Positions 52,544-60,770 of a stretch of 64,000 bases of DNA are shown here, one piece after another (positions within the stretch are counted from its first letter, which is position 1; each line of letters begins with the position of its first letter). The stretch comes from Bradyrhizobium manausense (lineage in GTDB: Bacteria; Pseudomonadota; Alphaproteobacteria; Rhizobiales; Xanthobacteraceae): NCBI RefSeq assembly GCF_018131105.1, contig NZ_JAFCJI010000001.1, forward strand, positions 2,418,001 through 2,482,000. The letters are read 5' to 3'. Under the pieces are notes generated by a model, which saw nothing but the letters and a program-made list of their open reading frames with translations, had not been told where the DNA came from and searched no databases. A program made the translations under genes and the position numbers.

Positions 52544-53355
52544 GCAGCCCTCCGTCGCAGCAGACGATCCATGAAGCCCTTGCGTTCCGTCGGCACCTGC
52601 ATCGGCACAGTGTCGCCGCAGAGCCGCCGCGCCGCGTCGATATAAGCCCGCGCCGGGGCGCCTTCGGCGTTCGACAACGTCACCGGCGTGCCGACATTGG
52701 AGGCCTTCAGCACGTCCTGGCTCTCGGGGATGATGCCGAGCAAGGGCGTTGCGAGGATTTCGAGGATGTCGTCGATGGTCAGCATTTCGCCCCGCGCGGC
52801 GCGCGACGGATCGTAGCGGGTGATGAGAATGTGCTTCTCGACGCGCTCGCCCTTTTCGGCCCGAACGGTCTTGGAATCGAGCATGCCGATGATGCGGTCG
52901 GAATCGCGCACCGAAGAGACTTCCGGATTGGTGACGATCACGGCCTCGTCCGCAAAGCGCATCGCCATGGAGGCGCCGCGCTCGATGCCGGCCGGGCTGT
53001 CGCAGATCACCCAGTCGAAGCGGCTGCGCAGGTCGTCGATGACCTTGCCGACGCCCTCTTCGGTCAGCGCGTCCTTGTCGCGGGTTTGCGAGGCCGGCAA
53101 CAGCCAGAGATTCTCCAGACGCTTGTCCTTGATCAGCGCCTGCGGGAGTTTCGCGACCCCCTGCACCACGTTGATGAGGTCGAACACGACGCGGCGTTCG
53201 GCGCCCATCACGAGGTCGAGGTTGCGCAAACCGACGTCGAAATCGACGACAACGACCTTGTCGCCGCGCTGCGCGAGCGCAGCTCCCAGCGCGGCGGTCG
53301 TGGTCGTCTTGCCGACACCGCCCTTGCCTGATGTCACGACCAGTACCTTGGCCAT
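52540..53355 (-). CDS. minD: Septum site-determining protein MinD
   Basis: A 271-residue ParA/MinD ATPase. The deviant Walker A motif is TSGKGGVGKTTTTAALG (residues 7-23), switch regions include VVVDFDVGLRNLD and WVICDSPAGIERGA, and the C-terminal amphipathic membrane-targeting helix is KGFMDRLLRRRA. It binds membrane with ATP, recruits MinC and is released by MinE. Gene order minC-minD-minE is the standard one. Full length. Confidence 0.98.
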   Translation of the reverse strand: MAKVLVVTSGKGGVGKTTTTAALGAALAQRGDKVVVVDFDVGLRNLDLVMGAERRVVFDLINVVQGVAKLPQALIKDKRLENLWLLPASQTRDKDALTEEGVGKVIDDLRSRFDWVICDSPAGIERGASMAMRFADEAVIVTNPEVSSVRDSDRIIGMLDSKTVRAEKGERVEKHILITRYDPSRAARGEMLTIDDILEILATPLLGIIPESQDVLKASNVGTPVTLSNAEGAPARAYIDAARRLCGDTVPMQVPTERKGFMDRLLRRRAA

Positions 53356-53374
53356 CTCAAATATCTCCTTCTGG

Positions 53375-54073
53375 TCAGTTCAGCGCAGTAATTCGCATGG
53401 TATTGCCCTGCAGCCAGGCCTGGGCCGGCTTGCCGCGCAGGGCCTCGTCGATGTCGTCGGCAGTCTGATAAAATCCATCGATTGCAAGCAGTTCGGCCTC
53501 GATCTTCTGGCAATAAATGCGCGCGCTCGTGTGACCGTTCACGCCCGCCATGGCGCGGCCGCGGAGCGCGCCGTAGATGTGAATGGACCCGCCGGCGACG
53601 ACTTCCGCGCCTGAGCCGACCGAGCCCAGAATGGTGACATCGCCTTCGGGGAAGATCACGGTCTGGCCGGAGCGCACGGGGCTGTCGAGCAGCAGGGAGG
53701 TCGGCTTGGCCTCGACCTTGGCCTCGGGCTTCTTGGGTGCGGTCGGTTCGATCACGCAGCTGCGCCCGCCCGAGAGCAGTGGCGGCATCGACGGCGTCAG
53801 CCGCGCCTCCTCCACGCCCTCGATGCCGAGCACGCGGATGTTGCGGTCCTGGAGGCTGGTAAGGAGATGGCCGATACCGGACTGGCTGAGATCGACCGAG
53901 GACAGATCGACCACCACGGGCCGGCCAGCAAAGAAGCCCGGCGAGCGCGCGATGGTGGTGTCGATCTCCTGGAGCCAGTCCTGGATCGGAACCGTCGGCA
54001 CAAAGACGAAGGCCACATAGGAGCGCCCGCGCAAGCGCACCATCTGGCGTTGAGGTTTTGCTAGGGCCTCCAT
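53375..54073 (-). CDS. minC: Septum site-determining protein MinC
   Basis: A 232-residue inhibitor of FtsZ assembly. The N-terminal domain (about 1-105) is diverse, with VRLRGRSYVAFVFVPTVPIQ; a Pro/Lys linker (PKKPEAKVEAKPT) leads to the beta-helical C-terminal domain (about 130-232) with VRSGQTVIFPEGDVTILGSV, GSIHIYGALRGRAMAG and ARIYCQKIEAELLAI, which binds MinD. Nineteen bases separate it from minD. First gene of the operon. Confidence 0.96.
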   Translation of the reverse strand: MEALAKPQRQMVRLRGRSYVAFVFVPTVPIQDWLQEIDTTIARSPGFFAGRPVVVDLSSVDLSQSGIGHLLTSLQDRNIRVLGIEGVEEARLTPSMPPLLSGGRSCVIEPTAPKKPEAKVEAKPTSLLLDSPVRSGQTVIFPEGDVTILGSVGSGAEVVAGGSIHIYGALRGRAMAGVNGHTSARIYCQKIEAELLAIDGFYQTADDIDEALRGKPAQAWLQGNTMRITALN

Positions 54074-54227
54074 GGCGGCCGACTCGTTCCCTGTTATTGA
54101 ATGGTTAACGATGCCGCCGATATGGTTAATGGCCGGTTAATTTCTCCGTGGGGTACGCGGGGAGTTCGCCGGCGGGGCCGCTCTCGTGCCCGGCCCTGGC
54201 GATGTGGGGGCGCCGCCATTTCCCCAT

Positions 54228-54307
54228 CGTCCTTGCGAGCGCAGCGAAGCGATCCAGACTGCCGCGGCGGGACGATTCCGGATTGCTTCGCTACGCTCGC
54301 AATGACG
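54228..54307. repeat. Palindromic repeat, GCGAGCGCAGCGAAGC family (copy 1)
   Basis: Left arm CGTCCTTGCGAGCGCAGCGA and right arm TCGCTACGCTCGCAATGACG are inverse copies separated by about 40 bases. Copy 2 is at 62009-62089. This type is scattered between genes in many Bradyrhizobium genomes. Confidence 0.85.
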
Positions 54308-54329
54308 GGAGAGAGAGGAGCAGCCCCCC

Positions 54330-55334
54330 CTACTTCTTCACCTTGCTCGCATCCATCTTGATGTTGGGATCGAGCATCTTGGTCGTGAACGCGGTGGTCA
54401 CGTCGAACGGCTTCTCCATGCCGAGGTACGTCTGGACCAGCTCGTAGTCCTTCTTCATCCGCTCGCCATCGATCCAGCCGAGACCCTTGGTCGTCGTGAA
54501 CTCGTCGGTCATCAGGTATTTGATGCGCTCCCACTGGCGCTCCTGGTTCGCCTTGTCGAGGCCGGAGACCTGGTCGAGCAGCGCCTTCAGGCACGGCTCG
54601 ACATCGGCGACGCAGGCCGCAAAGGCCTTCTGCGAAATGCGCACGAACTCTTCGGCGATCTTCGGATTCTTCTGCAGATAGGCGCCGTTGACGATCAGCG
54701 AATTGCCGTAGGGATTGAGGCCGATGTCCTTCCAGTTGACGTAGCCGAGGTCCTGCCCGAACTCGATCACCTTGAGATCGTGCTCGTTGTAGAAGTCGCT
54801 GATGATGTCGACGGTGTGGCTCTTGAGGCCTGCGATCTTCGCGGTCGGGCCGATATTGACGAAGCTGACCGAGTCGGGCGCAATCCCCGCGGCCTTGGCG
54901 AAGGCCGGCCACATCACGCGCGAGGCATCGCCCGGCGGATTGCCGATCTTGTGGTTCGGGAAGTCCTTCACGCCGTTCACGCCGTAGCTTTTCAGCCAAT
55001 AGAACGTCTGGCCGGTATTGGCGTAGATGCTCATGAGCGCGACGTCGTCGGCGCCCTTGCTCTTGGCGACCAGCATGGTGGCGAGATCGGCGATGCCGAA
55101 GGGGGAGCCGCCGGAGCCGACCTTGGCCGCGGAGACGCCGGAGCCCTTGCCGACCTCGATGGTGAGGTCGATGCCGGCCTTCTCGTACCAGCCCTGCGCC
55201 TTGGCGTAATAGAACGGCGAATGGTCGGCGGTCGGCGTCCAGTTCAGGATCAGATTGACCGCCTCGCCCGCGCTGGCCGGCACCGCCGGCAGACCGAGCA
55301 CCAGCGCCACAACAGCCGCCTGTAAACGCTTCAT
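54330..55334 (-). CDS. ABC transporter substrate-binding protein (NMT1/THI5-like)
   Basis: A 334-residue periplasmic binding protein. Signal peptide MKRLQAAVVALVLGLPAVPA; mature part begins VNLILNWTPTADHSPFYYA, then GWYEKAGIDLTIEVGKGSG, FGIADLATMLV and the NMT1-type HKIGNPPGDASR. Family members bind pyrimidine precursors, taurine, sulfonates or riboflavin; NWTPTADHSPFYYA suggests an aromatic or heterocyclic ligand. GGGAGAG precedes the ATG at 55334. It is divergent from tetR and the transporter operon. Confidence 0.88.
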   Translation of the reverse strand: MKRLQAAVVALVLGLPAVPASAGEAVNLILNWTPTADHSPFYYAKAQGWYEKAGIDLTIEVGKGSGVSAAKVGSGGSPFGIADLATMLVAKSKGADDVALMSIYANTGQTFYWLKSYGVNGVKDFPNHKIGNPPGDASRVMWPAFAKAAGIAPDSVSFVNIGPTAKIAGLKSHTVDIISDFYNEHDLKVIEFGQDLGYVNWKDIGLNPYGNSLIVNGAYLQKNPKIAEEFVRISQKAFAACVADVEPCLKALLDQVSGLDKANQERQWERIKYLMTDEFTTTKGLGWIDGERMKKDYELVQTYLGMEKPFDVTTAFTTKMLDPNIKMDASKVKK

Positions 55335-55415
55335 CGCATCTCTCCCTGTGCCAGCCCCCGGCTTGTCGCTCTCGCCGTGTGAGGATACCAATGCAACAAG
55401 GCCGCCCTCAACTTG

Positions 55416-55430
55416 TCAACTGTTTGGTTG
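55416..55430. promoter_or_regulatory. TetR operator candidate, site A
   Basis: TCAACTGTTTGGTTG, which fits TCAACNNNNTGGTTG, three bases before the tetR start and 82 bases from the binding-protein start. The same pattern recurs at 56082. Confidence 0.65.
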
Positions 55431-55433
55431 GAA

Positions 55434-56081
55434 ATGCCCGCAAAACGTTCAGGTGACACCGTGCCGCAGCGCCGCGACCCCGTCGCCACCCGCAACAAGC
55501 TGCTCACCGCGGCGCGCCTGGAATTCGCCAAGCACGGTTTCGCCGGCGGCCGCGTCGACGAGATTGCGGAGCGGGCCGGCGTCAACAAGCAGCTCGTCTA
55601 TCATTACTTCGGCGACAAGGACGCGCTGTATCTTGCCGTGCTCGAATGGGTTTATGCCGACATCCGCGAGCAGGAGCGCCAGCTCAATCTCGAAGGCCTG
55701 CCGCCGGAAAAGGCGATCCGGAAGCTGATCGAGGCCTCATTCGATTACCTCGCCACCAACCCTGATTTCATCGTCCTCCTGAACGACGAGAACCGCGGCG
55801 GCGCCCGCCACGTCCGCGGCTCGACGCGGCTCGAGGCGATGCACTCGCCGCTGATCCGGAGCGTGTCCCACATCCTGCACGAGGGCGTCCGCGCCGGTGT
55901 GTTCCGGAAAGGGATCGATCCGATTCAACTCTATATCTCCATCGCCGGCCTCAGCTATTTCTACCTGTCCAACACGCCGACGCTGTCGGCGATCTTCGGC
56001 AAGGACCTGTCGAGCCGGGCCGCAAGGCGCTCCCGCCGACGGCACGTCGCCGATCTCGTGCTGCATTCGCTCCGGCCTTAA
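55434..56081 (+). CDS. TetR-family regulator of the ABC/catabolic cluster
   Basis: A 215-residue TetR protein: HTH at about 25-62 (GFAGGRVDEIAERAGVNKQL, VYHYFGDKDALY), then a ligand domain of the RutR/CerR style (TNPDFIVLLNDENRGGARHV, PLIRSVSHILHEGVRAG, SYFYLSNTPTLSAIFG). Relatives include RutR, which controls pyrimidine use. Likely represses the cluster through the two TCAACNNNNTGGTTG sites that flank its gene. The start at 55434 is supported by site A ending just before it. Confidence 0.87.
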   Translation: MPAKRSGDTVPQRRDPVATRNKLLTAARLEFAKHGFAGGRVDEIAERAGVNKQLVYHYFGDKDALYLAVLEWVYADIREQERQLNLEGLPPEKAIRKLIEASFDYLATNPDFIVLLNDENRGGARHVRGSTRLEAMHSPLIRSVSHILHEGVRAGVFRKGIDPIQLYISIAGLSYFYLSNTPTLSAIFGKDLSSRAARRSRRRHVADLVLHSLRP

Positions 56082-56096
56082 TCAACCAACTGGTTG
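56082..56096. promoter_or_regulatory. TetR operator candidate, site B
   Basis: TCAACCAACTGGTTG, the same TCAACNNNNTGGTTG pattern as site A and a better palindrome. It starts at the base after the tetR stop and lies 70 bases before the permease start. Confidence 0.65.
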
Positions 56097-56165
56097 AAAC
56101 CCCCCGCAAGGCCGGTTAGGCTGACGACCGGCAGCAGGGTGGCTGCCGGCAACAGGGAGCAACCC

Positions 56166-56936
56166 GTGACGGGAGACGCAGCCCGCACCTCGCGCAACTT
56201 TGCGATCATCCTGATTGCGCACCTCGCCGTGCTCGTGCTGTGGCAGGTCGCGGTCGACGCCTTCCATGTGCCGAAATTCATCCTGCCCTCCCCGCTGGCG
56301 ACCATTCAGACGCTGGGAACCGCAAGCTATTCCTGGGGCGCCAACACGCTGGTCACCGCCGTCGAGATCCTTGGCGGCTTCGCGCTCGGCGCGGTCGTCG
56401 GCGTCGCGCTCGCCGTGATCTTCAGCTGGGCGCCGCTCGTGAGCCTCGTGCTGCTGCCGCTGTTCGTGACGATGAACATGATCCCGAAGGTCGCACTCGG
56501 CCCGCTCTTCATCGTCTGGTTCTCCTACGGCATCGTGCCGAACATCCTGATCGCCTTCAGCATCTGCTTCTTCCCGATCCTGCTCACCACCGCGCGCGGC
56601 TTGCGCGAGGTCGAGCCCGATCTGCTCGACCTCGTCAAATCGCTGCGCGGCTCGCGCTGGACGCTGTTCCGCAAGATCCAGTTGCCGGGATCGCTGCCTT
56701 ACGTGTTCTCCGGCATGAAGGTCGGCGCCATCCTCGCGGTCGCCGGCGCCATCGTCGGCGAGTTCATCGCCTCCGAGCGCGGGCTCGGCTACCTCATGAT
56801 CCAGGTGCAATCCTCGCTCGACACGCCCGCGATGGTGATGGCGGTGGTCTTGCTGACATTGCTCGGCGTCGCGCTCTACGGCCTGGTGCTCGTCCTCGAA
56901 CGCATGTTCGTGGTCGGCGACGCCAGACAGAACTAG
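56166..56936 (+). CDS. ABC transporter permease
   Basis: A 256-residue inner-membrane permease of the SsuC/ThiX/nitrate type with six helices. The cytoplasmic coupling loop is LLDLVKSLRGSRWTLFRKIQLPGSLPY (EAA motif region, residues about 155-180), and FILPSPLATIQTL near the N-terminus is typical. GTG at 56166 was chosen (GGAG six bases before). It is the first gene after TetR site B, and works with the binding protein at 54330 and the ATPase at 59869. Confidence 0.9.
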   Translation: MTGDAARTSRNFAIILIAHLAVLVLWQVAVDAFHVPKFILPSPLATIQTLGTASYSWGANTLVTAVEILGGFALGAVVGVALAVIFSWAPLVSLVLLPLFVTMNMIPKVALGPLFIVWFSYGIVPNILIAFSICFFPILLTTARGLREVEPDLLDLVKSLRGSRWTLFRKIQLPGSLPYVFSGMKVGAILAVAGAIVGEFIASERGLGYLMIQVQSSLDTPAMVMAVVLLTLLGVALYGLVLVLERMFVVGDARQN

Positions 56937-56964
56937 AACGGCAGAACTAACGAAGGACCGCCCC

Positions 56965-58002
56965 ATGCTGCTCACCCGCCAGACACTGCCGAAGACCATC
57001 CCCGATATCGCGGCGCTTGACGATCTGCTGTGCCGGCCGACCCAGGCGCTGATCGACGATCTCGCCAAGGTCGAGGGCGACATCATGATCTTGGGTGTCG
57101 GCGGCAAGATGGGCCCGACGCTGGCAGGGCTGGCGAAGGCCGCCGCGCCGGATCGCCGCGTCGTCGGCGTGGCGCGCTTCAGCGAAGCCGGCGTGAAGGA
57201 GTGGCTGCATGCGCGCGGCGTCGAGACCATCAATTGCGATTTGATGGACGAGAAAGCCATCCAGGCGCTGCCGAAAGCACCCAACATCATCTTCATGGCC
57301 GGCCGCAAGTTCGGCGCCGAGGGTGACCTGTCGCTGACCTGGGCGATGAACGCGCATGTCCCGGCGCTGGTCGCGCAAGCCTTCCCGTCGTCGCGCATCG
57401 TCGCGTTTTCGACCGGCTGCATCTATCCATTCGTGCCCGTCGACGGCAAAGGCTCGACCGAGGACATGGCACCGAACCCGCCGGGCGAGTACGCCCAGTC
57501 CTGCGTCGGCCGCGAGCGCATGTTCGAGCACTTTTCGCGCAGGTTCTCGACACCGGGGCGACTGTTCCGCCTCAACTACGCCATCGACATGCGCTATGGC
57601 GTGCTGCACGACATCGCGACGAAAGTGCTGACGGGCACACCGATCGACGTCAGCCTTGGGCACGTCAATTTCATCTGGCAGGGCGATGCCTCCGCGCAGG
57701 CGCTGCGATGCCTGGCGCATTGCACCGCGCCGACCTCGCCGATCAATGTCAGCGGCCACGAGATTCTTGCAGTGCGCGATCTCGCCGCGAAATTCGGCGC
57801 CCGCTTCGGTCGCGCGCCGGTGCTATCAGGCAAGGAAGAGCCGACGGCGTGGCTGACCGACACGTCGAAGTCCGTCGAGCTGTTCGGCCAGCCGGTCGTC
57901 GATACCGAACAGCTGATCGCCTGGACTGCAGACTGGGTTTCCCGCTCCATGCCGAGCCTCGGCAAGCCCACCAAATACGAGGTGCGCGATGGACGCTACT
58001 GA
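56965..58002 (+). CDS. NAD-dependent epimerase/dehydratase-like protein
   Basis: A 345-residue extended-SDR protein: IMILGVGGKMGPTLAGLAKA (nucleotide-binding, GxGGxxG), FSTGCIYPFVPVDGKGSTED (catalytic Ser/Thr region), and a segment with YAQSCVGRERMFEHFSR where the usual YxxxK is replaced by a Cys/Arg-containing loop, so chemistry may differ. The product would act on the transported substrate. The gene is 28 bases after the permease and overlaps the next by 14. Confidence 0.82.
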   Translation: MLLTRQTLPKTIPDIAALDDLLCRPTQALIDDLAKVEGDIMILGVGGKMGPTLAGLAKAAAPDRRVVGVARFSEAGVKEWLHARGVETINCDLMDEKAIQALPKAPNIIFMAGRKFGAEGDLSLTWAMNAHVPALVAQAFPSSRIVAFSTGCIYPFVPVDGKGSTEDMAPNPPGEYAQSCVGRERMFEHFSRRFSTPGRLFRLNYAIDMRYGVLHDIATKVLTGTPIDVSLGHVNFIWQGDASAQALRCLAHCTAPTSPINVSGHEILAVRDLAAKFGARFGRAPVLSGKEEPTAWLTDTSKSVELFGQPVVDTEQLIAWTADWVSRSMPSLGKPTKYEVRDGRY

Positions 58003-58810
58003 CGGGCCGGCCGTCATCAAGCTCGGCGTCGAGGACGCGATGGCCGGGCTCGTGCTCTCGACGGAGGCGCGCTGGAACCAGACCGAGGACGACTGGCGCG
58101 TTTTCCTGCACGACGGAATCGTGTTCGGGATCCGCGACGGCATGCGGCTGGTCGCCACCGCGGCGCTGCTGCCCTATTCCGGCAACAACGCCTGGATCAG
58201 CATGGTGCTGGTCTCAGGCACCCACCGCCGCCGCGGCCTGGCCACACGCCTCGTCGATGCCTGTCTGGAGACGGCACGCACGAACGGCTTGACGAGCTGG
58301 CTCGATGCCACGCCCGATGGCGCCGCCGTCTATGGTCCGCTCGGCTTTGCGCCGGTGCTGCAATTGCGCCGGCTCAGGCTGGTGAATTCAGACCGCGCGT
58401 CGGCGCAGGCGCCGGCGGCCGCGACGCTCGATTCCCTTTGTACGCGGGACCGTCGCGCCAACGGCTTCGACCGTACGACCCTGCTCTCAAAATTCGCGCA
58501 GCGCTCCGGCTCGCGCATCGTCTCCGCGAACGGTGCCATCGCGCTGGTCCGTGAGGGTCGAACCGCCCGCCACATCGGCCCGCTGCTTGCAGATAACGCT
58601 GCCGCCGCGCTCGCCCTGGTCAACGCGATCGCGCAATCGGAAGGCAGCCCGCTCCTGCTCGACGCCGTTGCCTCGCAAACTGCGTTCCTGGAAGGATTGA
58701 CCGCCTCGGGCTGGACCATCGAACGGCCGTTCCAGCGCATGCGGTTCGGCTCCGCCACCGCCACGGGCGAGGAAGTGCCATTTGCCGTCGCCGGCCCTGA
58801 ATTCGGATAG
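57989..58810 (+). CDS. GNAT-family N-acetyltransferase
   Basis: A 273-residue protein. The N-terminal GNAT fold has AWISMVLVSGTHRRRGLATRL with the acetyl-CoA pyrophosphate loop (RRRGLA, about residues 71-76), and TNGLTSWLDATPDGAAVYG. A second domain follows (about 130-273) with GPLLADNAAAALALV, as in two-domain GNATs (GNAT plus GNAT-like). The substrate is unknown; it might acylate or simply bind the catabolite. Overlaps the gene before by 14 bases and precedes the aldolase by six. Confidence 0.83.
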   Translation: MDATDGPAVIKLGVEDAMAGLVLSTEARWNQTEDDWRVFLHDGIVFGIRDGMRLVATAALLPYSGNNAWISMVLVSGTHRRRGLATRLVDACLETARTNGLTSWLDATPDGAAVYGPLGFAPVLQLRRLRLVNSDRASAQAPAAATLDSLCTRDRRANGFDRTTLLSKFAQRSGSRIVSANGAIALVREGRTARHIGPLLADNAAAALALVNAIAQSEGSPLLLDAVASQTAFLEGLTASGWTIERPFQRMRFGSATATGEEVPFAVAGPEFG

Positions 58811-58816
58811 GACATC

Positions 58817-59872
58817 ATGCACCACAGCCAGATCAACGCCGACATCCGCAAGCTGATCGCCGAGGGCACCGTGATGCCGGCGCATCCCCTCGCGCTCACC
58901 GCCGAGCGCCAGCTCGACAAGCAGCACCAGCGCGCGCTGACGCGCTATTACATCGACGCCGGCTCTGGCGGCCTCGCCGTCGGCGTCCACACCACGCAGT
59001 TCGCGATCCGCGACGTCGGCCTGTATCGCCCCGTGCTCGAGCTCGCCGCCGAGACCGCAGCGAACTGGACCAGGCGGCCGCTGGCGATGGTTGCCGGCCT
59101 TGCCGGCCCGACGAAGCAGGCAGTCGCCGAGGCCCGCACCGCGCGCGACATCGGCTATCACGCCGGCCTGCTCAGCCTCGCCGCGATGAAGAGCGCCTCC
59201 GAGGACGAGATCATCGTGCATTGCTCGGCGGTCGCGGCCGAAATTCCGCTGGTCGGTTTCTACCTTCAGCCGGCCGTCGGCGGCGTGATCCTGTCCAGCC
59301 GCTTCTGGCAGCGCTTTGCCTCGATCGACAATGTGATCGCGATCAAGATCGCGCCATTCAACCGCTATCGCACGCTCGACGTGCTGCGCGGTGTCACCGC
59401 CGCCGGCGCGCTCGACCGCGTCGCGCTCTACACCGGCAATGACGACCACATCCTGCTCGACCTGATGCTGCCGTTCGACCTGCGCGACAAGGGTGTCACC
59501 ACGCGCACCTATTTCAAGGGCGGCCTGCTCGGCCACTGGTCGGTCTGGACCGCAAGCGCCATCAAGCAGTTCGAGCGTTGCAAGGCGGCGCGGCACAAGG
59601 ACAGCGTGCCGGCCGATCTGCTCGCGCTCGATGCCCGCGTCACCGACTGCAACAGCGCCTTCTTCGACGTCGCCAACAATTTCCACGGCTGCATCGCCGG
59701 CTGCCACGAGATCCTGCGGCGCCAGGGCCTGATGAAAGGCCTGTGGTGCCTCGATCCGAACGAAGGTCTCAGCCCCGGCCAGAAGGACGAAATCGACCGC
59801 GTCACGCGCGAGCACGCCGACCTCAGCGACGATACATTCGTGGTGGCCAATCTGGATAAATGGCTGGCATGA
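58817..59872 (+). CDS. Dihydrodipicolinate synthase-family aldolase
   Basis: A 351-residue (beta/alpha)8 class I lyase of the DapA/NAL superfamily. Schiff-base Lys177 in DNVIAIKIAPF and Tyr149 in GFYLQPAVGG fit the family. It is longer than DapA (about 290) with an extended Cys-rich C-terminus (HGCIAGCHEIL, LMKGLWCLDPNEGLSPGQ). In this cluster it would cleave or hydrate a keto-acid intermediate. The stop overlaps the ATPase ATG as ATGA. Confidence 0.85.
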   Translation: MHHSQINADIRKLIAEGTVMPAHPLALTAERQLDKQHQRALTRYYIDAGSGGLAVGVHTTQFAIRDVGLYRPVLELAAETAANWTRRPLAMVAGLAGPTKQAVAEARTARDIGYHAGLLSLAAMKSASEDEIIVHCSAVAAEIPLVGFYLQPAVGGVILSSRFWQRFASIDNVIAIKIAPFNRYRTLDVLRGVTAAGALDRVALYTGNDDHILLDLMLPFDLRDKGVTTRTYFKGGLLGHWSVWTASAIKQFERCKAARHKDSVPADLLALDARVTDCNSAFFDVANNFHGCIAGCHEILRRQGLMKGLWCLDPNEGLSPGQKDEIDRVTREHADLSDDTFVVANLDKWLA

Positions 59873-60642
59873 GCTCAAAACCCTTCATCAGCCTGCAAGG
59901 CGTCCGGAAAGTCTATCGTAGCGGCGGCGCAGAGTTTCTGGCGGTGTCCGACGTCACGATGGACGTGCAGGAAGGTGAGCTGGTCTCGCTGGTCGGCCCG
60001 TCCGGCTGCGGCAAGACCACGGTGATGAAGATTCTGGCCGGCCTGCACGGTGCCGATGGCGGCACTGTGAAGATCGGCAACGCCGAAAGCCCGTTCGATC
60101 CGAGCCGCGACATCGGCATGGTATTCCAGCAGGCCCTGCTGTTGAAGTGGCGCACCATCCTGGACAATGTGCTGCTGCCGGCCGAGATCGTGGGACTGCC
60201 GATGAAAGCCGCGCGCGAGCGAGCCCATGACCTGCTCAATCTCGTCGGCCTCGCCGGCTACGAGCAGAAATATCCGCAACAGCTTTCCGGCGGCATGCAG
60301 CAGCGCACCGCCATCGCGCGCGCCTTTATTCACGATCCCAAGCTGATCCTGATGGACGAGCCGTTCGGCGCGCTGGATGCGCTGACGCGCGAGCAGATGA
60401 ATCTGGAGATGCTGAGGATCTGGCGCGAGAGCGGCAAGACCATCATCTTCGTCACGCACTCGATCCAGGAAGCCGTGTTCTTGTCTTCACACTGTGCCGT
60501 GCTGACGGCAGGGCCGGCGAAGATGGCCGACTATTTCCCGATCGATCTCCCCTTCCCGCGCGACCTGCCGCTCAAGACCACGGACGCATTCGGCGTCTAT
60601 GCACGGCGGATCTATGCGAAGCTGGGGTTGGGTGCGGCGTAA
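59869..60642 (+). CDS. ABC transporter ATP-binding protein
   Basis: A 257-residue nitrate/taurine-type ABC ATPase: Walker A GPSGCGKT, Q-loop VFQQALLLKW, signature LSGGMQQR, Walker B LILMDEPFGALD, and switch His in FVTHSIQEAVF. The last gene of the cluster; start ATG at 59869 overlaps the aldolase stop. It energises uptake with the permease at 56166 and binding protein at 54330. Finding the ATPase four genes away from its permease is unusual. Confidence 0.94.
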   Translation: MSSKPFISLQGVRKVYRSGGAEFLAVSDVTMDVQEGELVSLVGPSGCGKTTVMKILAGLHGADGGTVKIGNAESPFDPSRDIGMVFQQALLLKWRTILDNVLLPAEIVGLPMKAARERAHDLLNLVGLAGYEQKYPQQLSGGMQQRTAIARAFIHDPKLILMDEPFGALDALTREQMNLEMLRIWRESGKTIIFVTHSIQEAVFLSSHCAVLTAGPAKMADYFPIDLPFPRDLPLKTTDAFGVYARRIYAKLGLGAA

Positions 60643-60657
60643 GGCGCTCTCCCGCTT

Positions 60658-60765
60658 GTCATTCCCGGGCGCGACGAAGTCGCGGGCCCGGAATCCATCA
60701 GGCAGCAAGACACGCGGAAAACGGACTCCGGGTTCGCGCCAAGAGGCGCGCCCCGGAATGATGAC
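60658..60765. repeat. Palindromic intergenic repeat, GTCATTCCCGGG type
   Basis: Starts GTCATTCCCGGGCGCG and ends with the inverse GCGCGCCCCGGAATGATGAC, with a second inner pair (CGGGCCCGGAATCC / GGACTCCGGGTTCG). It fills the gap between the ABC ATPase and the TRAP gene and could end both convergent transcripts. Confidence 0.8.
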
Positions 60766-60770
60766 GTCCG

